NCBI GenBank assembly: GCA_963995525.1
Contig: OZ023213.1
Coordinates: 20,099,051 to 20,163,050 of the forward strand
Direction of reading: 5' to 3'
Length of the DNA: 64,000 bases
DNA from: Escarpia spicata
Lineage: Eukaryota > Annelida > Polychaeta > Sabellida > Siboglinidae
Of the stretch, positions 52,901 to 62,739 are shown in pieces; position 1 is the stretch's first letter; each line of letters starts with the position of its first letter. The notes under the pieces are model-generated. The model was given only the letters and a program-made list of their open reading frames with translations, did no database searches and was not told where the DNA came from. The translations under genes were made by a program, and so were the position numbers.

Positions 52901-54102
52901 GAGTAGTGAGTGTCGTATAGATTGACGTTCATGGTAGTGGGGTATCGGTAGAGGGAACGACGGACCAATTCGGCGGTCGATCCGCCGTCGGTCGTCGTCG
53001 GATCTATCAGTCGATACACGAAGACGTTGGTTTCGAAGCACGTCTCCACCCGGTCGAGCTCGTTCAGCGGCACGCCGTCGAACGCGTAGGGACTCACCAC
53101 CCCGTCGTTGTAGTCGGCGTAGAGCCGTAAGGCGGGGGTCGTCAAACGGGTGGTGTTTACCGTGGCGGTCGGGGCGGACAGTAGTCTTCTTCGGTGTAGG
53201 GCCAGGCACCGGAAGAGGCATAAATTATCGGTGTACGGCTTACCTCGACGGTCTTTCGCGAGCGCGATGATCGATCTGTTCGCGTACAGGTAGGCGGGTA
53301 GTTTAGCGTTCAGACACCCGATCGGGTGGTGGATGATGGCATTGAGGAAATAGGTAACATTTGTTACCAATTCGACGACCCACCCCGAGTCGGGGCGTTG
53401 CATTATCGCGTACTGCAGAACGTCGGGTTGTCGGACGGTCTCGAGGAAGCGGTCGAACGAGGCGGCGTCGGTAACGAGCATCGGGGCTTCGAGGAAGCGA
53501 CCGCAACAATTACAGGATGTATGATAATACCGGAAACGACCCGTCTCTTTGTGTCTTAACACAAACCCGAAACTTAAATTGATCTTGAACGCTGGAGTTT
53601 GTTCCTCAAACATTTGTCTTAGTCGCGGTTCGAGAACGGACGTGTCCACGCAATGAGTCAGCTGGTGATTGTATCTCGACTGAAGAGGGCCCTGGAATAT
53701 CGACGTTCGTATACTCGACCAGTGCTCTTGCACTGTACGCCGTAGACCGGCCGACCACCCCTCATCGTCCGCGTCATCATCATCATCATCGGGTTGTGGC
53801 GGTGGCGGTGGCGGTGGTGGTGGTGGTGGTGGTACTACCTTTTTTTTCGTGCCGCAGGTTTTCGAAACTCTCATATGATTCAACAGAGAATGTCGATGAA
53901 GAAAATATTTACCGCATTTCGGGCAGGCGATATCGTCATCTCGATTTCCGTTAACGCAATTCTTTAAATGTCTTACTAGGACCCTACGCCCGTTATACGT
54001 CTGATCGCAATTCGGACATCGGTACCCCCGTGGTTTACTACTACACGTATGTCCCACCAAACTAACGACGTCTCGATTGCATACGGGACAACGAGTAGGC
54101 AT
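49937..54102 (-). pseudogene. POLB: Protein-primed DNA polymerase B, frameshifted, copy 2
   Basis: Start ATG at 54102. The N-terminal frame (zinc fingers, poly-Pro, exonuclease motif I) runs to about 52573, where 28 bp present in copy 1 are missing, shifting the frame; it ends at 52522. The C-terminal frame (from about 52560 to 49937) holds exonuclease motif II and polymerase motifs A, B and C. The TGG at the position of the copy 1 stop is intact here. There is also a 33-bp in-frame loss near 51511, and 27 bp absent from copy 1 are present near 52405-52431. Confidence 0.92.
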
Positions 54103-54166
54103 GTTTGTTGCAGCCGGAGCGAACGATAACAAACACGTTATTAGTTGAAAAGAAGCTCTACACGCC

Positions 54167-54176
54167 TCTATATACG
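54167..54176 (-). promoter_or_regulatory. TATA-like box of PolB, copy 2
   Basis: Same CGTATATAGA box as in copy 1, about 65 bp before the ATG at 54102. Confidence 0.5.
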
Positions 54177-54306
54177 GGTGGGTGGGGTGGTGGTGGTGAT
54201 GATGACTGTTACCGTCACTCGCCGCCGCCGCCGCCGCCGTCGCTATGACTACTACTATTGATTACCGGGGTTGACCCTACGGCGATCTTTGCCCTAGTTA
54301 CGGTGA

Positions 54307-54707
54307 GGTGGAACGGTGGAGCTAAAAATAAAGGGCCGCCTTCTACTATGTGTGTGTTGTGTGTATGTATGCTGCAGCCTTTATCACAGGCGAGTGTAAG
54401 TATAGGACGGGAGTGGTGATTTTCGTAATAGTAAACAACAAGAGTGTTTATACGTTTCAACGTTTTATTAAGCGTCGTACAACAAGCAAAACGTGCTTTA
54501 TTAAGCACCGCATATTCGAATAAGCAGGTATATTTTCTATTAAAACGTTCTCCACAAACGTGTGTTATTAAGCGATATTCAGCACAAGTGTGCTTTATTC
54601 TATTAAAGTTCTTCTTTTTCGGTTATATAAAATAAAGTTCTTGATCTAATGTTCGTAGATGTATTAAGCAATTCTCGCCATTAAAGTTCATTTTTTTTAA
54701 GCACTGT
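54307..54707. terminator. Cluster of minus-strand poly(A)-type motifs, copy 2
   Basis: Single unit of the region that is duplicated in copy 1. On the minus strand it contains repeated GCTTAATAAA and GAATAAAG motifs after the stop of the PPxY gene. These probably form its 3' end and are followed by the PolB promoter. Confidence 0.45.
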
Positions 54708-55628
54708 TCAGAAACCGGCTCTTCCCAGTAGGTAGGCCGTTACCGCCGACTCCAGTCTCACGTATTTGGGGATGCTGTGGAGCCAGTCGGTCTCAAGGAG
54801 CCACGCGGTTACCTGGTGTACGAGGCGAGCTTCGGCTTGACGATCCGCGTGAGGCTCGTATCGGTCGTGTACGTTCAGGATCATACGCGTCAAACACGGT
54901 ATTAACGATCGATCCGTGTAGTCGGTCAATACGGATTGGAAGAAGCGAGTGCATATACTGGACACATCCGTGAACATTCGCCGATAGTGGCGGCTAGGGC
55001 GCCCGGCTCTGTACCCTTGTATATGTACAAAGGGGCACCCTTCGTTGGACTCGCATTCACCGCAGTAACGGCGTGCACGATCGAGTATGCTTTCCCCGAT
55101 CACCTCGGCGAGATTTCTCATCAGCTCCCTTATCAAATCCGCATCCTGAGGTGGCGCGAAGCACACTCGGGGCGGCCTGGGCGACGGCAACTCGAGAAAC
55201 GGTGACGCCGGGCCGGACGATCCCTGTTGCGCGTTCGAGTCTCCCGATGATATTAGCACGGTCGATGCCGCCTCATCATCCGCCGCCGCCGCCTCCGCCG
55301 GTCTGTCGATCGGGAGCGGGTATAGGCTCGTATACGTAGGCGGCGGTTCGCCACGAGTTTCCCCTGCTCGAATGGTATCGGTTGACCGATGCGGCGGCGA
55401 TGCTGTCGAGCTCGAATACGCCGGCGGTGAGTCGCAAGCGACTAGCAGCGGCGGTTGATAGGTAGTCTCGACCAACAAGGGTGTCCACGGAGTGGTGGCG
55501 GCCTCGAGTAGGGCGAGGGGTGTCATCGGTGTGTCCGCCGGTAGCAGATCGGCGGCGGCGGTGGGTAGGGCGCTCAAAGCATCGATGATTATAGAGTCGA
55601 GGGCCCGCGCCCGTGCCTCTTCGACGTC
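54708..55628 (-). CDS. PPxY-bearing Cys/His protein, probably spliced at its 5' end, copy 2
   Basis: The frame opens at 55628 right after a splice-acceptor-like TTTTGTGTACTGTAG and has no ATG until 55526, so a 5' exon is likely (possibly shared with the RPA-like gene just upstream). About 306 residues from the acceptor. It has PPAY and PPTY motifs, which in many viruses bind Nedd4-type ubiquitin ligases; a disordered Ser/Pro/Ala region; a YCGECESNEGCPFVH cluster (C-x2-C-x5-C-x3-H) that may bind zinc; and a helical C-terminus. No family recognised. Copy 1 is broken by a 77-bp deletion. Confidence 0.65.
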   Translation of the reverse strand, partial: DVEEARARALDSIIIDALSALPTAAADLLPADTPMTPLALLEAATTPWTPLLVETTYQPPLLVACDSPPAYSSSTASPPHRSTDTIRAGETRGEPPPTYTSLYPLPIDRPAEAAAADDEAASTVLISSGDSNAQQGSSGPASPFLELPSPRPPRVCFAPPQDADLIRELMRNLAEVIGESILDRARRYCGECESNEGCPFVHIQGYRAGRPSRHYRRMFTDVSSICTRFFQSVLTDYTDRSLIPCLTRMILNVHDRYEPHADRQAEARLVHQVTAWLLETDWLHSIPKYVRLESAVTAYLLGRAGF

Positions 55629-55651
55629 CTACAGTACACAAAAACGAATCG

Positions 55652-56455
55652 TTAGCGGATAATATACTCATCGGCGTCGTCGTCGTCGTCGTCATCATCG
55701 TCGCTTTTCTTAGACGCCACACTCCGAACGGTGTACGACGGCGGGGCCCCCGACCCCCACGTTGTCTTTCGTACGACGAGCTCCTCGATGACCGTGCCGA
55801 CGATCTGTAGGACGGTGTCGCGCAGTGTGTCGGGGTTCATCGAGGCGAGATAGTCGGCCTTGTAGGGGACGAGGTCGGTCATCGCGTCGTCGAATAGGCT
55901 GATCCATAGCTCGGCCGACCCCTCCGCATCTTCCCTCACCATCATCCGAACCGCGAAATAATGTCTCACCTCGCGCTGTACCCCGTGGGAGGCGCATACC
56001 TGAGCGCTGTTCGACGATCTAAACACCTTACGACGGCATTGGGTACAGCCCTCGTACGTGCACCGGGTTCTCCATGAGATAGCGGCCACCTTTACGCTGG
56101 GCGCTATCGAGTAGAGACCGTCGTCCGCCTGTAGAAGCTCGCTTACACTCACCGAAGGTGGAAGGACGAGTAGCGGGGGTGGCGACGACGCACTGCTAGG
56201 CTCGGAGCTCGGCGGCGGCGACGTCGCCACTGCTACAGGGGCGCAGATACCGGCAACGATGGTCGACGGTCGGGCTACGGGCGCGCCCCGGCTGCTGCTG
56301 CCGGCGACGGCGGGTGGCGTCGATCGGGCTCCGGATGCGTTGATGCCGACGGGCGACGTCTGATCTGCTGTGGTGGCCGCCTTCCCCTTCGCCTTCGCCT
56401 TCTTCGTTCGTTTGATAGGTGGTGGTGAACCCGTCGTCGACTGAGAAGACGACAT
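55652..56455 (-). CDS. RPA1-like single-strand DNA-binding protein, copy 2
   Basis: 267 residues. Same zinc OB-fold signature and basic N-terminus as copy 1; three extra residues after the start and a shorter Asp run. PPTY is PPSY here. Apparently intact. Confidence 0.65.
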   Translation of the reverse strand: MSSSQSTTGSPPPIKRTKKAKAKGKAATTADQTSPVGINASGARSTPPAVAGSSSRGAPVARPSTIVAGICAPVAVATSPPPSSEPSSASSPPPLLVLPPSVSVSELLQADDGLYSIAPSVKVAAISWRTRCTYEGCTQCRRKVFRSSNSAQVCASHGVQREVRHYFAVRMMVREDAEGSAELWISLFDDAMTDLVPYKADYLASMNPDTLRDTVLQIVGTVIEELVVRKTTWGSGAPPSYTVRSVASKKSDDDDDDDDDADEYIIR

Positions 56456-56534
56456 GACTGCTGCGGCTGAGGAAGCTCGTAAACGTTAAAACAATCAAAA
56501 CCGAGTGAATACATAGACGCTCTTAGCCTAACTA

Positions 56535-56542
56535 CTTATAAG
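56535..56542 (-). promoter_or_regulatory. TATA-like box of the RPA-like gene, copy 2
   Basis: CTTATAAG, about 80 bp before the ATG at 56455, as in copy 1. Confidence 0.5.
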
Positions 56543-56914
56543 CGGACGGTGAATAGCGCGCGTGCGCATAAACACGTATACCACACAACAGCCGAATCTG
56601 CCAAGGTTATTGAAACTAGAAAAAAGCGCTCGGTTATGAAGTGCACAAACGGCGTATTGCTTTTATAGAGACTTATTTTTAAATATATGTTTACCATAAG
56701 ATTCTCTAGTCCTTACAGCTCCTTATAGATCGTTTATTTTATGCTTTTAAGCTTTTATTAAAAATGTTTAACATTACGCAACCCGGCCTACGTGACGAGG
56801 CCTACGTGCCGCGTGTCAGGTGGTGTTATAGAACCTTCTAGAAGTTCTACAGTAAACAACATTCCGTTACAAGGCGTTTATGGAACTACACGGTCTTTTC
56901 GACTAGTCTAAACC
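56543..56914. promoter_or_regulatory. Divergent promoter region with heat-shock-type element, copy 2
   Basis: AGAACCTTCTAGAAG at 56830-56844 and the same ACGTG cores as in copy 1, between divergent genes. Confidence 0.5.
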
Positions 56915-57839
56915 ATGGCATATTCACGGACGGTACGTAACTACCCATATACCTTTTTAACATTCACGCAGTATTCTTCTATACGCACGCTTTCTTTTTA
57001 ATATTTAAGCGATATTTACAAAACTACAGTTCCTTCGATACCGTGGGTCTATTTTATTATTTAAACTGTAGACCCTTTTTTTAATCACTGTAGTATATAT
57101 TTAATTATTATTATTATTATTATTATTATTATTTAAGACTTTGTTTTCTTACAGGACAAATGCGCTATAATATCACCACCAATTTAAACTGTAGACCTTT
57201 TTTAATCACTGTAATATTATAGTTTATTATTGTTTTCTTACAGCACAAATGCGCTATGCCGTTTCCGTTTCCTATCCAGGACGTACGGTACAGGGACCGG
57301 AAGAATAACCCTGATGAGGCGCCTCGGCGGTTTGACGATGGGTACTGCGCTAGGCGGACTCAATCGACCACTGTTAGCCGCTGGGGATCGGGGTTGCCTG
57401 CAACCGACCGACGCGCTTCGCTACGACAGGAGGCCTCTCCGGTGTCACCGCCACCGCAGCCGCCCGAGGCGGTGATCGTCGACCCGGACACGCGACTACC
57501 GCCGCCGCCGTTATATCGAGCTCCGCGGTACCGGCCGCTCGCACGTGTATCGTGACTGGCGTACGATCTCCCGATGAGCGTGCCTTGCTGGTGGAGGCTC
57601 GTCGAAACGTCGAGCTAGGCGACGGCTTCGGACCTTACACAGGACCGCCTCGACCTCTCTATAACAGTATGACTGGCGTACGATCTCCCGATGAGCGTGC
57701 CTTGCTGGTGGAGGCTCGTCGAAACGTCGAGCTAGGCGACGGCTTCGGACCTTACACAGGACCGCCTCGACCTCCCTATAACAGTACTAGTGGTGGTGGT
57801 GGTGGACCCCCCAGTGCTTACGGCGTACGATGGGGATAG
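56915..57839 (+). pseudogene. Proline-rich repeat gene, frameshifted, copy 2
   Basis: Same exon 1 (56915-56932, donor GTACGTAA) and the same pair of acceptors, here 89 bp apart (exons from 57155 or 57244). Relative to copy 1 one base is missing near 57510, so the frame ends at 57555; the rest (to the TAG at 57837-57839) is in another frame. That part holds a 117-bp tandem duplication (57552-57668 and 57669-57785). The 21-residue tandem of copy 1 is a single unit here. Which copy has the original frame is not certain. Confidence 0.5.
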
Positions 57840-58377
57840 TAGAATATAATAATAATAAATAGATTGCTCACCGCCTCGTTGTCTTTATGTTCACACCGTT
57901 ATTATCCGTTTGAACTCTATATTCCAACTAGTTGTCCTGAATCCTCTATAAAGACAAGCTTACATCTACCTAGGTTACGGTATGAATAATACAGTAGCAT
58001 TATTCTCCAATGCAGACCAGTCAGCCAGCATCGTTCAATGGACTTTGGACGCCTGTTACCGATTACGCTTGGTGTCAACAACAACAACAAGCGTCATACC
58101 GGGTGAAGGTTTGTTAAAAAGAATGGCGCGAAAGAATAGCATAGCCGCTAGCTAAGGGGTCCGTTCAAAGGTCTTGTTATAACATACAAAGTGCTAGAAC
58201 CGTTACCTAGAGGGCGCTACTAATATCGTTATATAAGTTCGGTGTAATATACCACCGCTAGGGTAAATAACCGCTATATAACCTTCTTTCGTACTAGCAT
58301 AACCATCTCCGAACCTTCTAGACGAGTATCCTTCTAGTACAAGACACCAGGAGGCGCTACGTCGCTAGGGGGGCAGT
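57840..58377. other. Right subterminal region, copy 2
   Basis: Single copies of the blocks that are duplicated in copy 1. No coding frame. Contains an ACCAGGAGGCGCTACG motif at about 58345. Confidence 0.6.
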
Positions 58378-58670
58378 GAAATGGTACTATCTCGCTACAC
58401 CAGGGGGCGCTACACATAACCGCTAGAGTGTATAGCCGCGTCGCTAGGGGGCAGCAGTGAAATGGTACTGTCTCGCCACACTCATCAATCATAATGTTTT
58501 TTATAAGTAAACTGTCAAAACCAATTAAGATATTTCATTTTTTATAAGTAGATTTTTCACTCGTGCCGGGTCAACTTGCTTGACCTTTGTTGATCTTTGT
58601 GACCCGCGGTGCCTTTGATCTCCTTTGATCTTGGCACGAGTCGGGGGCCAGCGCGCTCCCCTTTACTACT
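58378..58670. repeat. Right terminal inverted repeat, copy 2
   Basis: Inverted partner of 42364-42606, with about 50 bp more between the TTATAAG block and the CACCAGGGGGCGCTAC motif (58399-58414). Confidence 0.9.
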
Positions 58671-58745
58671 TGGGTGCTAGTAGCGTGAATATGTTTAAAA
58701 ACAAAATCGACACATACCTCAGAAGGGCGGGATAAACGTAGATAA
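58671..58745 (+). mobile_element. 3' end of the CR1-type LINE
   Basis: Starts with the second TGGGTG. The frame gives ASSVNMFKNKIDTYLRRAG and a stop, the usual last residues of a LINE RT, directly continuing YRTVNEWNRLSADCVG from before the Polinton. Confidence 0.75.
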
Positions 58746-58845
58746 AAAGGGTTGGACTCTCGATAAGCCAAAAGGCTTCCTTGTTCACCTGCCATTTAGA
58801 GTTAATTCTCTGGATGGTAATCTTGTTAAATTGTGTACTTATACT

Positions 58846-58846
58846 G

Positions 58847-58915
<69 letters not shown>
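58846..58915. repeat. (TAC)n microsatellite
   Basis: More than 20 perfect units, about 100 bp after the LINE stop codon; may have grown from the LINE tail. Confidence 0.95.
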
Positions 58916-58919
58916 TATA

Positions 58920-59840
58920 GATTTCAAAGCAAAATACACTACACTCAGATCTATATAATGGCCTTGTTAAAAATACCCAGAGTTGGGAACAATCACTCGA
59001 ACAACTGTATACATGAAACAGATGTAGTGTCTAATCCTATCTCCAGCCCCCACCTAACTTATTGGTGGACTCAGCCCCGCACACTTGACAAATCATCTTA
59101 TTCAGGTCAACTATATGTTATTCCTACATGTTTGTGACATTATCCATTTATGACAACAACATATGCATTTACCCATATCGTATCGGCGAAATTGCATTTA
59201 CACCGATATAGATCCACGCATTGATGACATACAAATAGTGGTGTTACATGAATTAGTCAGTTAACGGAATATGCCGTTTTGCCCAAAATTCTGGATGAAA
59301 CCTTTTCGAAAAGTGTCGATATTTATTCTAAATCACTAGACTTTATTTGATCACTGCAATGCAAGCAAGCTACTAGTAAAGTGGTTTAAGTGAAATATCT
59401 ACAATTTCTTCAACGAAAAAACAGGCATCACAGACCGATGCTATTTTACAAATTGACCATGGCTGCTGTGAATAGACTCATTCTAATGTTAGACGCAGCA
59501 CATAGCTAAATCAACCGCACGGGGTCGATCGATTAATTTCTATGATCAAAATTATCAGTATTTCCGTATATTTGTATTTTCTATCACTTTCATCGATGTT
59601 TACGATTTGTGATGCAGTAGTGCACTAGATAACAAAAACGCCTTAAAAACTTGTCTACGTACATTTTATTAGAACATGTTAAATTAGTAGGACAGTCATA
59701 CTGTTAGTGAACAATACATCTGACAATTCCGTACTTAACGAAATATCCAATACAATATCAAGGCTTACGCTAAAGATAATAAATTTGTGTGAGTGACCAA
59801 ACCATACAAGGTAAGTATATAGTTGTTATCGTTTTGGAAG
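58920..59840. other. Stretch without a recognisable gene
   Basis: AT-rich, with no frame, domain or repeat that I can assign. Confidence 0.45.
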
Positions 59841-59849
59841 TGTGGAGTC

Positions 59850-60110
<261 letters not shown>

Positions 60111-60119
60111 ATGTGGATG

Positions 60120-61930
60120 CGACCAAGAAAGGGCGTTTTCCTTGGACAAATCAACATTATAAATTATGTAGCATATATTATCAGTTTGAAGGATGGGCAC
60201 ACTATGTTTGCAGCCCACGTCAAATTATTTGAATGCGTCAACTGCGACAATCGTGATGCATGTGGATGACATTCAGCACGACACCGCCACGCCTACTGAC
60301 GGGAAATCCCAGTACGAAATCAGTACATGTCAACATTTATGATACTTGCGGAATTTCCCAAAGTGCGTCGTACGCTGTGCCACCGACGTCTAGTTTACAC
60401 CTAGTTGTTTCCCGCACTCAGAAACGATTTATTAACTGAGTAGTGTGTACATATATTGTGGTTAGAATGTTATGGTCTCAATCAACTAGTCAGCCTTTTG
60501 CGGAACATTATCGCCAAGCTGACCTTTGTATTCTGACGCTGAGGGTGGTCACTGCCAGGGAGCCTGTCGTCATTAGTCGTTCTTTTTACGTCCCAAATTG
60601 AGATGGGACCGACATTATCGTGTTCTCCGAGTCACGAGGGATACACAGTCCCCAATGTTGAGAGCCAGGTTGTTACACCAAATATGCCTGCTTGGTCCAT
60701 GTTTCGAAATCAGAACGCTGGCATGCCTGGCGGATGTGCTAAATACTGCACTATTGCGCTCTCACAGTAGCCACAGTTGCCTAACACGAAGTGTCACTTC
60801 ACTCTTCCAACGACGTGTATGCACGGAAAATCTTGACATCCCTCGTGTTGTACTACTTTCCATAATGCTTTTCACAATGAATATGTTTGGAAATTCGTTG
60901 CATGTGTTGTATGTTGTGCCAAAGAAGCCACACACGAGGAGTTACGTCATTCTATCATTGATAGTTACGCGCATGCGTTCAAAACCTTGTTACCTCATAG
61001 TGCACATTTTGCATAATACTTTTCAGGGTAAATCTGTTTGGCTAATTTTGCTAGCTGTAGGACTAACTTTTATATATGGTTTTTATCTGATAATGACAAA
61101 CGTTACTTAACATATAGAAGAGCAACTTTTTTTTATTCCAGAACTTATTTACCATAATCATGGTTGCTGTGTAATTATTTTTGTGACAATAAATGGTAAA
61201 TTACACCGCTCTTTAACATCGTACTTTGGTTTTCAACAATGCTAATCAGAACCGATTACAAATTTACTATATTTATGTATAGTGTATTAATGATTCACCT
61301 ACTCTACGACTGGTGTAGTGTTGAGCGATTTATTTTAGCAAGTACAGATTGTTTACAAATCCACAGTATTTGATATTCTCATATTTCGTATAGTTTACTA
61401 TGAATTTGTGCTGGCCAAAACATATTTGTTATACCCACGTAAGCAAACCCTTTTCGTTTTTACGAAACGTTATTGAAAGTCTAAGGACAAGCCAGCAGAG
61501 GTCGCTGTCCTGTAACTGCTATGCGCAATCCTTATCGTACACTATTCCGCAAAGGTTCCCAGTTCACGTGGCACCTGGTAAATTATCTTGAGCGCACTTG
61601 CCTATATTCAACTAAAGGTTTATCGCCCACTTGCGAGTGAAAATAAGTTACTGCAAATAAGCCATACAACTTTCTTAAGAACCGAGGAAAGCATTAGCTC
61701 TGTCAATCAGGTCCGGTTTTATCACACCGCGAGATCTAACTGAGATATATTACTCAGCGCCAGGGGTGGCTAATTATACGCTGTTTACGCTTTTTCAATG
61801 CCACCGACTGTGACGCAGCGAACCGTGTCCACTTTATGTCGATGATTTCGTTCTTCTCTAGAAAATCTCAGCTAGCTGCAATTTAAACAGGTACTACTAA
61901 TGGTATAATTATATGTCTTCCAAAAGCAGT
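60120..61930. other. Stretch without a recognisable gene
   Basis: A 170-codon frame at 60598-61110 begins with TTG, has no recognisable domain and no splice support. Otherwise AT-rich. Confidence 0.4.
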
Positions 61931-62050
61931 ACACGCACGAACGCACACATACACACACGCACGCACGCAGCTCGCACGTACGCCCACGCGCAAGCAGGCA
62001 CACACGTATGTATGCATGCACGCTCGCAAGCACGCGCGTATGTGACTGTG
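61930..62050. repeat. CA/CG-rich imperfect microsatellite
   Basis: Interrupted ACGCAC, ACACAC and GCATGCACGC-type repeats. Confidence 0.8.
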
Positions 62051-62453
62051 TATATATATCAAGAACACAGCTTAGGGAAGTAGACTTTGTAAACATGTAA
62101 TCCATGTCATCATACTTGTGCAAAATGCCGCCGATTCGGCGTTAGTGTCACGTCGACCGATATATTAACCACAATAAAACCATTTCAAAGTGAACCTAGT
62201 ACGCCCATATATATGGCATTTTCTCACGTACATGTTTATGTGGCCTTTTATTAGGGGCGATTTATCCCCGTGGCAGCAGGGAACGTATAGCGAATTGTAA
62301 ACAGATGTCTAGTTTGAATCAAACTACTACCAAATAGCTGCGACGTGTTATTTAACAGCATATAACAGCATTTTACTGATTTAACTGTGGCTATATCCAC
62401 GACCACGGCGTCTAACGCTTTTATGTGAGGCTTTAAAACCTAATGTCAGGACA

Positions 62454-62728
62454 CGAACAGGGAATGAGTAAGGAATGATCGTTCATAGAGAGAGAGAGAG
62501 AGAGAGAGAGAGAGCATGAAAAACGAACAGGGAATGAGTAAGGAACGATCGTTCATAGAGAGAGCATGGAAAACGAACTGGGAATGAGTAAGGATTGATC
62601 GTTCATAGAGAGAGCAAGGAAAACGAACAGGGAATGAGTAAGGAATGATCGTTAATAGAGAGAGCATGGAAAACGAACAGGGAATGAGTAAGGAATGACC
62701 GTTCATAGAGAGAGCATGGAAAACGAAG
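62454..62728. repeat. 50-bp minisatellite, about 5.5 units
   Basis: Units read GAACAGGGAATGAGTAAGGA, a GATCGTTCATAGAGAGAGCA block and a GGAAAAC link, repeated every 50 bp. The first unit carries an expanded (GA)n. No spacer diversity, so it is not a CRISPR array. Confidence 0.9.
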
Positions 62729-62739
62729 ATCGGGGCGGA

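Larger units (their letters stand above)
42364..58670 (+). mobile_element. Polinton/Maverick (adintovirus-like) element, copy 2
   Basis: 16,307 bp with the same inverted termini as copy 1 and a perfect but different 6-bp target duplication, TGGGTG (42358-42363 and 58671-58676). Same gene order and orientation as copy 1. It is shorter mainly because it lacks the tandem duplications of copy 1. PolB, penton and protease are broken here, and the terminal proline-rich gene is frameshifted. The flanking LINE frame is continuous once the element and one duplication are removed. Confidence 0.97.

Noticed and set aside
17182..58670. The two Polintons as one segmental duplication
   Set aside because: Flanks are unrelated, target duplications differ, and each terminal repeat pair has its own variants. 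Separate insertion explains the data better.
60598..61110. 170-codon open frame on the plus strand
   Set aside because: Starts with TTG, no recognisable domain and no splice or promoter context; hydrophobic stretches look like AT-rich chance.
62454..62728. CRISPR-like regular array
   Set aside because: Units are contiguous 50-bp repeats without unique spacers, in a eukaryotic genome.
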